From Pedosphaera sp. (GTDB lineage: Bacteria > Verrucomicrobiota > Verrucomicrobiia > Limisphaerales > JADLHS01), in assembly GCA_009695195.1 (NCBI GenBank), contig SIBJ01000027.1, forward strand, positions 1 to 40,829: a stretch of 40,829 bases of DNA, read 5' to 3'. The notes below the pieces were generated by a model that saw nothing but the letters and a program-made list of their open reading frames with translations, did no database searches and was not told the origin of the DNA. Each line of letters starts with the position of its first letter. The stretch's first letter is position 1. Of the stretch, positions 33,887 to 40,829 are shown one piece after another. A program made the position numbers and the translations under genes.

Positions 33887-35830
33887 TCAATAAATCAATT
33901 GAAACTCCGGCAACATCGTCAGCGCCCACAGCAAATCCTCCACGCCGGCCTTTTGCGCGGGCTGGCCGACGAGTGTGCGCGCGGTCTGCAATTCTTTCGC
34001 CGTCGGTTTGCGACCGAGCGCCTTCTGATACACTCCGACCACGAGACTCTGGTTGGCAACTCCGGTCCGGCTGGCGACGGCGGTTTCCGCGCCGCGCGCG
34101 AGCAGGGCGGCCAGTTCCGAGCCGTTCGTGAGTTCCAGCGCCTGCAACGTCGTCGCCGTCGGCGAGCGCACGGTGACGACCTGCTCGCGATTGGGCCGGC
34201 CGAGCGCGATCTGCAAAGTATCCGCCGGAACCAGCGCGGCGCGCGTCGCGGTGAAATGGTTCGTTGTCCCGTCCGCGCGGATGATTTGCCCGGCGGGCTT
34301 CTCATACCAGCGGCCAGACAGCGCGCCCACCGCGTCGCGGAATTGTTCGGCGGACAAACGGCGCACCTGCGGGCCGCGGAACACGAACGCTGTGGCGGTT
34401 TGTTCGGTGGCCGGCACCGCGGGCATTTGATACGCGTGTGAAGCCAGCATCGTCTCGATCAAATGCTTCACGTCGTAGCCGTGGTCGGCGAAATCCTCCG
34501 CGAGCCAGTCGAGCACGTCCGCGTTCCACGCGGGCTTTTCCATGTCGTCCACCGGCTCGACGAGGCCGCGCCCAAAAAACTTTTGCCACAACCGGTTCAC
34601 CAGCGTGCGCGGGAGCCGGCCATCCTCGCGCTTGGTGATGAGCTGCGCGAGGTGTTCAAGCCGGACGGCTTTATTCGTGGAGGTCTCCAGTTCGCCGAGT
34701 TGATGGTAAATGAATTTCGGCGCGGCAGTTTTGCCCGTGGGCTTGTCGCAGAGAACCATTTCGAGCGGGCCGTCGGCGTAAACTCCGGCGAGACCGTAAG
34801 CGTCGGCGAGCGTCCAGTCATTGATGAAACTGTCGTGGCAGCTCGCACACTTGAGGTTCACGCCCATGAACACCTGCGAAATGTTTTGCGCCGCCTGCAT
34901 GTGCGGCATCTGGCTTGCGTTCACGACGCCGCGCCAGACGATGCCTTTCGCGAAACCTTCGGATGCGGGCGCGGGACTGACGAGTTCGGCGACAAAGCGG
35001 TCGTAGGGTTTGTTCGTTTCGAGCGAGGAGTAGAGCCATTGCGTGATCTGCTTGCGCCCGCCGTCAATGTAGCCCGTGCCTTTGTAATCGTTGCGGAGCA
35101 TGTCGTTCCAGAACGACATCCAGTGCAGCGCGTAGTTTTCGTTGTCGGCGAGAAGTTGTCGGACGAGTCGGACGCGTTTGTCGCGCGATTTGTCGGCCAG
35201 GAATTTTTCGAGCGCGTCCGGCGGCGGAACCAGACCGACGACGTCCAGATAAACGCGCCGCGCGAACACCCGGTCATCCACCGGCTTCGCGGGTTTGGTT
35301 TTGTTCGCGGCGAAATAGGGCGCGAGCAGCCGATCAATCGCGTTCGCATCTTTGGCGCGGCTCGCGGGCAATGCGGGCCGGCGCGGCTTGAGGTTCAGCG
35401 GTTCGGCGCGCGCGAAGGAAATTCCCGCGTCCCACTTCGCGCCCTGGTCAATCCACGCCCGCAGCAAGCCGATCTGCTCGTGCGTGAGCTTCGTGCCCTT
35501 CTTCGGCATCACGTTGTCCGGATCGAAACCCATGACGAGTTCGATGAGATAGCTTTCCGCGCTTTTGGCTTCCACGATCGCCGCGCCGGTGCCGCCGCCT
35601 TTGAGAAATGTCTCCCGCGAATCAATCCGGAAGTCGCCCTTCGCCCGGCCGTGGCCGTGGCAGTTCACGCAGCGCGCCTCGAGGATGGGTTTGATTTCCT
35701 TCGTGAAGTTGACCGGGTGATCGGCGGGCGGCGGCAGTTGGGAAAGCTGTTCCGCCGTGGGCACCGCATTCGCCGCCGAGGCGACAGCGAGTAACGCGAC
35801 GCAAAACCGTTTTGACCAACGTGGGTTCAC
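33887..35830 (-). CDS. Planctomycete-type cytochrome c with DUF1549 and DUF1553 domains
   Basis: About 647 residues from GTG at 35830 (NPRWSKRFCVALLAVASAAN signal); a longer open frame to 35932 would overlap ubiE and is rejected. Domains in order: cytochrome c-like with heme motif ARCVNCHGHGRAKGDF, DUF1549 (AIDRLLAPYFAANKTKPAKP ... DDRVFARRVYLDVVGLVPPP), a second C-x-x-C-H in LKCASCHDSFINDW, and DUF1553 (GRLPRTLVNRLWQKFFGRGL ... LTMLPEFQLIY). The genes are thought to be linked to breakdown of complex carbon in these phyla, but the mechanism is unknown. Acts outside the cytoplasm with the DUF1501 protein. Confidence 0.93.
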   Translation of the reverse strand: MNPRWSKRFCVALLAVASAANAVPTAEQLSQLPPPADHPVNFTKEIKPILEARCVNCHGHGRAKGDFRIDSRETFLKGGGTGAAIVEAKSAESYLIELVMGFDPDNVMPKKGTKLTHEQIGLLRAWIDQGAKWDAGISFARAEPLNLKPRRPALPASRAKDANAIDRLLAPYFAANKTKPAKPVDDRVFARRVYLDVVGLVPPPDALEKFLADKSRDKRVRLVRQLLADNENYALHWMSFWNDMLRNDYKGTGYIDGGRKQITQWLYSSLETNKPYDRFVAELVSPAPASEGFAKGIVWRGVVNASQMPHMQAAQNISQVFMGVNLKCASCHDSFINDWTLADAYGLAGVYADGPLEMVLCDKPTGKTAAPKFIYHQLGELETSTNKAVRLEHLAQLITKREDGRLPRTLVNRLWQKFFGRGLVEPVDDMEKPAWNADVLDWLAEDFADHGYDVKHLIETMLASHAYQMPAVPATEQTATAFVFRGPQVRRLSAEQFRDAVGALSGRWYEKPAGQIIRADGTTNHFTATRAALVPADTLQIALGRPNREQVVTVRSPTATTLQALELTNGSELAALLARGAETAVASRTGVANQSLVVGVYQKALGRKPTAKELQTARTLVGQPAQKAGVEDLLWALTMLPEFQLIY

Positions 35831-35921
35831 AGCCACTGACTTTAGCGTGGGTCGCTGGGCGGGACAAAACAAATTCCATGCGCCTTGCGACCGGGATTTG
35901 CCAAAGCTAGACTTCGCGCCG

Positions 35922-36695
35922 GTGAGCAACACGTTTTACGCCCCCGGCGAGCAGCGCGCGGCGAAGGTCCACGCCCTCTTCGCGACCATCGCGCGGCGTT
36001 ATGATCTCATCAACGACGTGCAAAGCTTCGGCATGCACCGCCGCTGGAAACGACGGCTCGTGGCCCTGGCGAACGTGAAGCCCGGCGATCGCGCGCTGGA
36101 TGTTTGCTGTGGCACGGGTGACATCGCCTTTGCGCTCGCCGCAAAACGAGCGGAAGTGACGGGTCTGGATTTCACCGAGCAAATGATCACGGTGGCGGAA
36201 GCAAAAAAGCAGAAAGCTGAAAGTGGAAAACTGAATTTTGTTTGCGGCGACGCGATGAACCTTCCGTTCGCAGAAAGCACCTTCGACGCGGTGACGGTGG
36301 GTTACGGCCTGCGCAATCTCGCCAGTTGGGAAACCGGCTTGAGCGAAATGATCCGCGTGGCCAAACCCGGCGGGCGCGTCGTGGTGCTGGACTTTGGCAA
36401 ACCGGACAGCGCGCTTTGGCGAACGCTTTACTTCGGCTACCTGCGGCTGTGCGTTCCGGTGTTCGGATTGGTTTTCGCGAGGCAGATTGACGCCTACGCC
36501 TATATTCTGGAATCGTTGAAACATTATCCGGCGCAACGCGGCGTCGAGGCGCGGATGCGGGAACTGGGCCTAAAAAATATTTCCGTCGTGAACCTGATCG
36601 GCGGCGCGATGAGCTTCAACTACGGCGAAAAAACCGAGGAGCGCGGCTGTCCCGGCCGCAGCACTTCCGAATCGCAAACCGGCTCAGGAATGTAA
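35922..36695 (+). CDS. ubiE: Demethylmenaquinone/ubiquinone methyltransferase UbiE/MenG
   Basis: 257 residues from GTG at 35922. UbiE/MenG signatures are ARRYDLINDVQSFGMHRRWK, motif I ALDVCCGTGDIAFALA, GDAMNLPFAESTFDAVTVGY-GLRN and RVAKPGGRVVVLDFGKPD. It C-methylates the quinone ring. In this phylum menaquinone is the likely product, so menG may be the better name. The family sequence ends near SFNYGEK; the last ~19 residues (EERGCPGRSTSESQTGSGM) are encoded by the left arm and loop of a palindromic repeat, and the TAA stop lies in the loop. Divergent from the cytochrome gene. Confidence 0.94.
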   Translation: MSNTFYAPGEQRAAKVHALFATIARRYDLINDVQSFGMHRRWKRRLVALANVKPGDRALDVCCGTGDIAFALAAKRAEVTGLDFTEQMITVAEAKKQKAESGKLNFVCGDAMNLPFAESTFDAVTVGYGLRNLASWETGLSEMIRVAKPGGRVVVLDFGKPDSALWRTLYFGYLRLCVPVFGLVFARQIDAYAYILESLKHYPAQRGVEARMRELGLKNISVVNLIGGAMSFNYGEKTEERGCPGRSTSESQTGSGM

Positions 36696-36748
36696 CTTGG
36701 GCCGTTCTCATGCAATCGCACCGCTGCGGCCGGGGACGGCCGCGCGCC
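36638..36748. repeat. Palindromic repeat of GGAGCGCGGCTGTCC type overlapping ubiE
   Basis: The left arm 36638-36662 begins GGAGCGCGGCTGTCCCGGCC; the right arm 36723-36748 begins GCTGCGGCCGGGGACGGCCG. They are reverse complements with few mismatches over about 25 bases. The left arm and part of the loop are coding. It shares the first seven bases GGAGCGC with the repeats at 6379, 9036 and 14277 but differs afterwards. Confidence 0.88.
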
Positions 36749-36832
36749 GTCGCCAACTTGCGTCCGTGCCCGACGTTTGCTATCGAATAGCCCGCCGATG
36801 ACTAAAATGCACGCAGCTTCCGTCCAACTCGC

Positions 36833-39523
36833 ATGACCGAACCGGTCGCCAGCCATCCGCGTGTGTCCGTGGACGGCAAATTTTTTCGCCGCGGCCCCCA
36901 AAAGTTTTACTTGAAGGGCGTCGCGTACGGCCCCTTCGCGCCCAACGCCGCCGGCGAACCCTTCGCTACGCCCGAGCAAACGGCTCGCGACTTCACGCTC
37001 ACGCGCGAGCTTGGCGCGAACCTGCTGCGCGTCTATCACGTCCCGCCGCGCTGGTTTCTCGACCTCGCGGCGCAACATGACTTGCTCCTGCTCATTGACA
37101 TCCCGTGGAACAAACATCTTTGCTTCCTCGATTCGCGCGAGCAACGCGAAGCCGCGCGCGATGCCGTCCGCAAGGCGGTCTTCGCCACCGCGCGTCACCC
37201 CGCCATTTTCGCCTACAGCGTCGCGAATGAGATCCCGCCCGACATCGCGCGTTGGAGCGGTGCGGCGAAGGTCGCGGACTTCATTGACGAACTCGTGCTC
37301 GAAGCCAAGCGCATTGACCCGGAATGTCTCTGCACGTTCGCCAATTATCCGCCGACGGAATTTCTCCGGCCGCAGACGCTCGATTTTCTCTGCTTCAACG
37401 TCTATTTGCACCAGCCGCAGCCGTTCAAAAATTATCTCGCGCGGTTGCAAATGATGGCCGAGAGCAAGCCGCTGGTGCTCGGCGAATTCGGGATTGATTC
37501 CCTGCGCGAAGGCGAGCCGGCGAAATGCGAAATGCTTTCGTGGCAGATCGAACTCGCCTTCCGCGCCGGTCTCGCGGGCGCGGTGGTGTTCAGCTTCACG
37601 GACGACTGGCATCGCGGCGGGCAGCCGGTCGAGGATTGGAAGATGGGCCTCACCACGGCGGCGCGGGAAAAGAAAGAATCGTTCGCCGTCGTTCAAAAAG
37701 TTTTTGCCGCCGCGCCGCATTTCCCGCTCACGCGCGCGCCGAAAGTTTCCGTCGTCGTCGCCAGCTACAACGGCGACCGCACGCTGAAAGCCTGTCTCGA
37801 TTCGCTGGCGCGGCTGAATTATCCCGACTACGAAGTCATTCTCGTGGACGACGGCTCGACGGACACCACGCCGCAGCTCGCGCAACAATTCCGCTGGGGC
37901 AAATCGGAGATTCCGCCGAGCGCCGAACCCGCGCCGCAGCAACTCGTCATCAGCGCCGAGCACGGACGGTTTCGTTATTTCCGCCACGGCACGAACCTCG
38001 GTCTCTCGGTCGCGCGCAACACCGGCATCGCCGCTGCCGCGGGCGAGATCGTCGCGTTCACGGACTCGGATTGCCGCGCGGATGCGGACTGGCTGTATTA
38101 TCTCGTCGCGGATTTGCGGAGCGGCGAGTTCGCCGGCGTGGGCGGGCCGAACCTCCTGCCGCCGGAAGATTCCGCGGTCGCGTCCGCGGTGATGCTCTCG
38201 CCGGGCGGCCCCGCGCACGTGATGCTGAGCGACCGCGAAGCCGAACACATTCCCGGCTGCAACATGGCGTTCCACAAATCGGCGCTGCTCGACATCGGGT
38301 GCTTCGATCCCCTCTTCACCAAAGCCGGCGACGACGTGGACCTCTGCTGGCGGTTGCAACAGGCCGGAATGAAGATCGGCTTCAGTCCGTCGGCGTTCGT
38401 GTGGCATTACCGCCGGTCGAACGTTCGCGCGTATCTCAAACAGCAGCGCGGCTACGGCGAAGCCGAGGCGTTGCTCGTGCGGAAACATCCCGAGTATTTC
38501 AATTCCTTCGGCGACAGCGTGTGGCGCGGGCGGATTTATGCGTCGTCGAAATTCGGCGTGTTGTTGCGCGCGCCGATCATCTACCGCGGCATCTTCGGCA
38601 GCGCGCCCTTCCAAACGCTTTACGCGAGCGAGCCAGCGCTGACGTTGATGCTGCTGACGACGCTCGAATATCACGTGCTCGTCACGCTGCCGCTGTGGGT
38701 TTTGTCCGGCACGTTTCACTATCTGCTGTCGCTGGCCATCGCGAGCCTGTTGATCTCGATTGGAGTTTGCGTGGCGGCGGGACTCCAGGCGTCGCTGCCC
38801 AAAATCAAACGCCGCTGGTGGTCGCGCCCGCTCGTCGCGCTGCTGTTTTTTCTTCAACCCATCGAGCGCGGCTGGGCGCGGTACTCGGGCCGGTTGCGAT
38901 TGCGCCCGCTCGCCACGCCTACGCGCGAAAACCTCGACTCGGTGACGTTGCGCGACGGCGTCGCGACGCTCGGCGAAGTGCGCTACTGGGCCGAGCGCCG
39001 CACCGAACGCGTGGAACTGGTCGCCGCCATCCTCGAAGAACTCGACCGCCGCGGCTGGCCGAACCGCTCGGACATCGGCTGGAGCGAATTCGACGTGGAA
39101 ATCTACGGCAACCGCTGGAGTCATCTTCAACTCACGACCGTCGCCGAGGACCACCCGAACAATCGCCAGCTCATCCGCTGCCGGCTGCGCGCGAACTGGT
39201 CGTTGCAGGCGCACGTCCTGTTCTGGTCGTTGCTCGGATTGGAGGCGTTGGTCGTCGGGTTTTTCGGCGGGTGGCTGAAATGGCTTGCGCTGTTGCTGCT
39301 CACGCTGCCGTTGTTCGCGTACTTCCTCCACCGCCAGAAGCGCAACCTCCAAAGTCTCGTCATCGTCTTCCTCGACGAACTGGCCAAGCAGCGCAAGCTG
39401 ATCAAGATCCCGGCGGACTTCGAGGTGAAGCGCGCGGCGCAAAAAACTGAAGCCGCGCCGGTCAAATCACCCGAGAACTCTCCGTTCAAAGCCGCCAAGC
39501 CACAGGGCGTTGAGGGGGTTTGA
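36833..39523 (+). CDS. Glycosidase-glycosyltransferase fusion (GH TIM barrel + GT2, membrane-bound)
   Basis: An 896-residue protein. Residues 10-295 form a clan-A-like glycoside hydrolase barrel: FYLKGVAYGPF, Asn-Glu acid/base at AYSVANEIPPD (E133), nucleophile at VLGEFGID (E218). Residues 304-560 are a family 2 glycosyltransferase: VSVVVASYNGDRTLKACLDS, EVILVDDGSTDTT, metal D-x-D at FTDSDCRAD (411-413), PGCNMAFHK, and GDDVDLCWRLQQAG. Two or more membrane segments near 604-625 and 630-650 and a pair at 796-832 follow, with a soluble region between. There is no signal peptide, so both domains are probably cytoplasmic. Glycan synthesis role inferred. Confidence 0.9.
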   Translation: MTEPVASHPRVSVDGKFFRRGPQKFYLKGVAYGPFAPNAAGEPFATPEQTARDFTLTRELGANLLRVYHVPPRWFLDLAAQHDLLLLIDIPWNKHLCFLDSREQREAARDAVRKAVFATARHPAIFAYSVANEIPPDIARWSGAAKVADFIDELVLEAKRIDPECLCTFANYPPTEFLRPQTLDFLCFNVYLHQPQPFKNYLARLQMMAESKPLVLGEFGIDSLREGEPAKCEMLSWQIELAFRAGLAGAVVFSFTDDWHRGGQPVEDWKMGLTTAAREKKESFAVVQKVFAAAPHFPLTRAPKVSVVVASYNGDRTLKACLDSLARLNYPDYEVILVDDGSTDTTPQLAQQFRWGKSEIPPSAEPAPQQLVISAEHGRFRYFRHGTNLGLSVARNTGIAAAAGEIVAFTDSDCRADADWLYYLVADLRSGEFAGVGGPNLLPPEDSAVASAVMLSPGGPAHVMLSDREAEHIPGCNMAFHKSALLDIGCFDPLFTKAGDDVDLCWRLQQAGMKIGFSPSAFVWHYRRSNVRAYLKQQRGYGEAEALLVRKHPEYFNSFGDSVWRGRIYASSKFGVLLRAPIIYRGIFGSAPFQTLYASEPALTLMLLTTLEYHVLVTLPLWVLSGTFHYLLSLAIASLLISIGVCVAAGLQASLPKIKRRWWSRPLVALLFFLQPIERGWARYSGRLRLRPLATPTRENLDSVTLRDGVATLGEVRYWAERRTERVELVAAILEELDRRGWPNRSDIGWSEFDVEIYGNRWSHLQLTTVAEDHPNNRQLIRCRLRANWSLQAHVLFWSLLGLEALVVGFFGGWLKWLALLLLTLPLFAYFLHRQKRNLQSLVIVFLDELAKQRKLIKIPADFEVKRAAQKTEAAPVKSPENSPFKAAKPQGVEGV

Positions 39524-39688
39524 AGCTCCAAATTCCAAGCTCCAACGTCCAGAGAAACATCAAGCTTCAAATTCCAAATCCCGCATTGGCCGCCCGCACC
39601 TTGTTTGGTGTTTGATGTTTGAAGTTTCTCTGGAGCTTGGAGGTTGGTGCTTGGAATTTTTCTTTCGTGTCTTTCGTGTGTTTCGCGG
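39523..39688. repeat. Heptad inverted repeat plus CTTTCGTGT tandem
   Basis: Four 7-bp units of AAGCTCC/AAATTCC type at 39523-39550 and three more (AAGCTTC, AAATTCC, AAATCCC) at 39562-39582 are mirrored by TGTTTGA/AGTTTCT and CTTGGAG/GTTGGTG-type heptads at 39604-39655. Two CTTTCGTGT units and one GTTTCGCGG (39662-39688) follow. It starts at the last base of the preceding stop codon and ends 18 bases before thyA. Confidence 0.85.
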
Positions 39689-39706
39689 TTAAGAATTTCC
39701 CCCGGC

Positions 39707-40612
39707 ATGATCCAGTATCTCGATTTGCTCCGGCAGGTCATGGAGCACGGCAAGTTCAAGGCCGACCGCACCGGCACCGGCACGTTTTCCGTGTTCGGCG
39801 CGCAGGCGCGGTTCCCGTTGCGGAAAAGTTTTCCCGCGCTCACCACGAAAAAATTGCACCTGCGCTCCATCATCTACGAATTGCTGTGGTTTATTCGCGG
39901 CGAGACGAACGTCCGGTACTTGCAGGAAAACAAGGTGACGATTTGGGACGAGTGGGCCGACGAACACGGCAACCTCGGCCCGGTTTACGGCAAGCAATGG
40001 CGGCATTGGGTGAAGACCAGCCGGCATCGCAAATCGCCCGCGACCGCCGGCGGTCAGCCGACTCTCTTTGACCTCGGCGAGTCCGAGAACGGCAATGGCG
40101 TGACGCCCATCGGCCCGCGGCTGCGGACCAGCCGTTGGGGCATTGACCAGATCGCCAAGGTGATCGAGGAAATCAAGAGCAATCCCGACAGCCGCCGGCT
40201 GATCGTCAGCGCGTGGAACGTCGCGGACATTGACAGCATGGCGTTGCCGCCCTGCCACACGATGTTTCAGTTTTACGTGAGCGAAGGTGAATTGAGTTGC
40301 CAGCTTTACCAGCGCAGCGCGGATATTTTTCTCGGCGTGCCCTTCAACATCGCGAGCTACGCGCTGCTCACGCTGATGGTCGCGCAGGTCTGCGGATTGA
40401 AGCCCGGCGATTTCGTCCACACCTTCGGCGACCTGCACCTTTACTCGAACCACGTCGAGCAGGCGAAACTCCAACTCGCGCGCGAGCCGCGACCATTGCC
40501 GGTCTTGAAGCTGAATCCGGCGGTGAAGCACATTGATAAATTTAAGTTCGAGGATTTTGAACTCACCGGCTACGACCCGCACCCGTCCATCAAAGCGCCG
40601 ATCGCCGTGTGA
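39707..40612 (+). CDS. thyA: Thymidylate synthase with an internal insertion
   Basis: 301 residues from ATG at 39707; E. coli ThyA has 264. It methylates dUMP to dTMP with methylenetetrahydrofolate. Motifs: [63 protein letters not shown], catalytic Cys183 in [45 protein letters not shown] and the invariant C-terminus IKAPIAV. About 40 residues (101-145, [14 protein letters not shown] ... RLRTSRWG) are extra between the QWR and IDQI blocks. This is not the position of the insert in the Lactobacillus casei enzyme. No dihydrofolate reductase gene follows. Confidence 0.96.
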   Translation: MIQYLDLLRQVMEHGKFKADRTGTGTFSVFGAQARFPLRKSFPALTTKKLHLRSIIYELLWFIRGETNVRYLQENKVTIWDEWADEHGNLGPVYGKQWRHWVKTSRHRKSPATAGGQPTLFDLGESENGNGVTPIGPRLRTSRWGIDQIAKVIEEIKSNPDSRRLIVSAWNVADIDSMALPPCHTMFQFYVSEGELSCQLYQRSADIFLGVPFNIASYALLTLMVAQVCGLKPGDFVHTFGDLHLYSNHVEQAKLQLAREPRPLPVLKLNPAVKHIDKFKFEDFELTGYDPHPSIKAPIAV

Positions 40613-40633
40613 GAGCGGACAACCACGAATGAA

Positions 40634-40829
40634 CGGGCAAGTGTCATCAGTTGTTGGTCAGTGGAAGTGTGAAAATCGAGGTGTCATCAGTTGTTGGTCA
40701 GGTGGGATGAAAATGCTTTTTAGGAAACACATATTTGAAAGTTTTGGCCAGTGGCTGTTCGTCCGGCGCGTGCCGACGCAGCCGGTAGCAACGGATTTGA
40801 TTGGCCTCCAAATCCACTTCGGCGCGCAC
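40634..40829 (-). mobile_element. Insertion sequence, 3' end with terminal repeats
   Basis: The IS end begins CGGGCAA at 40634. Two perfect copies of GTGTCATCAGTTGTTGGTCA lie at 40641-40660 and 40681-40700, exactly 40 bases apart. The outer sequence is the reverse complement of the IS end at 130-156. The bases just outside are ATGAA (40629-40633), matching 157-161 at the other edge. The rest of the element runs off the window. Confidence 0.78.
40698..40829 (-). CDS. Transposase/integrase C-terminal fragment (cut by window edge)
   Basis: 43 codons and a stop: VRAEVDLEANQIRCYRLRRH, then APDEQPLAKTFKYVFPKKHF and HPT. This resembles the C-terminal beta-strand region of rve-type (DDE integrase core) transposases. 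The TGA stop at 40698-40700 lies inside the inner terminal repeat. Same strand as the N-terminal fragment at 1-53, so both could belong to one element if the window ends are joined. Family not determined. Confidence 0.6.
   Translation of the reverse strand: MRAEVDLEANQIRCYRLRRHAPDEQPLAKTFKYVFPKKHFHPT

Noticed and set aside
36203..36240. Repeat-like A/G-rich stretch inside ubiE (encoding KKQKAESGKLN)
   Set aside because: It resembles intergenic repeat DNA, but the segment length agrees with other UbiE proteins, so an insertion is not supported.
36620..39442. A 940-codon open frame on the minus strand opposite the glycosyltransferase gene
   Set aside because: It is rich in Arg, Glu and Ala, has no recognisable domain and lies exactly antisense to a gene with clear GH and GT2 motifs. 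Long antisense frames are expected in GC-rich coding DNA.

Overview
The window looks like a chromosomal stretch from a GC-rich bacterium of the phylum Verrucomicrobiota, probably near the Pedosphaera/Limisphaerales group. This is inferred from protein types, not from a marker-gene search. The pointers are a DUF1501 + DUF1549/DUF1553 (planctomycete-type cytochrome) pair, a DUF1080 lipoprotein, a DUF5722 protein next to a PQQ-propeller protein, a subtilase with a 'STNLTSW...FFRA' tail of the kind common in Verrucomicrobiota, and many long palindromic intergenic repeats. No rRNA, tRNA or CRISPR array was seen. Most genes are ordinary housekeeping genes, so the molecule is most likely chromosome. 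No stretch over 300 bases lacks a gene.

Layout. 1-156: 5' end of an insertion sequence (IS), cut by the window edge. 0.26-3.0 kb (minus): PHP phosphoesterase, nusB, and a membrane-anchored protein. 3.1-4.6 kb (minus): a small roadblock-like protein coupled to a response regulator with a DUF4388 domain. 4.75-6.4 kb (plus): TPR protein, small coiled-coil protein, alpha/beta hydrolase. 6.45-8.5 kb (minus): NUDIX hydrolase, a 64-residue protein, and two cyclophilins. 8.7-11.9 kb: a disturbed zone with dppD (plus), an inserted methyltransferase-vanW pair (minus), a 43-codon dppF stub, and a hicBA toxin-antitoxin pair. 11.9-18.4 kb: thymidine phosphorylase, then on the minus strand DUF1080, a monooxygenase-like protein, pyrF, a secreted subtilase and a polytopic membrane protein. 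18.5-20.7 kb: hisD followed by a small accessory block (frameshifted nucleotidyltransferase, small partner, DUF4926) that ends in a second scrap of hisD. 20.9-23.5 kb: PQQ-propeller/DUF5722 pair. 23.7-25.9 kb (minus): two unknown genes and a GNAT acetyltransferase. 26.1-30.1 kb: lspA-rluD, then pgsA and rimO. 30.2-32.2 kb: cell-wall amidase and sugar-nucleotide epimerase. 32.4-35.8 kb (minus): DUF1501 + DUF1549/1553. 35.9-40.6 kb: ubiE/menG, a glycosidase-glycosyltransferase fusion, and thyA. 40.63 kb to the end: the 3' end of an IS of the same type as at the left edge.

The most unusual content is a family of repeats. At least ten intergenic sites carry long imperfect inverted repeats whose arms are built from short direct units, most often exactly 7 bp and sometimes 9-10 bp. 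The unit sequence differs from site to site while the architecture is kept. Several sit within a few bases of a stop codon, two supply the C-terminus of a gene (PHP protein, UbiE), and two are inside reading frames and are translated (dppD, rimO).

The two window edges also fit together. The IS ends carry the same terminal sequence and a candidate 5-bp target duplication (ATGAA). Removing the IS rebuilds a complete palindromic repeat from the right edge plus the left edge. Either one IS copy joins the two ends (tandem duplication, circular form, or an assembly closed through the IS), or this IS repeatedly targets this repeat.
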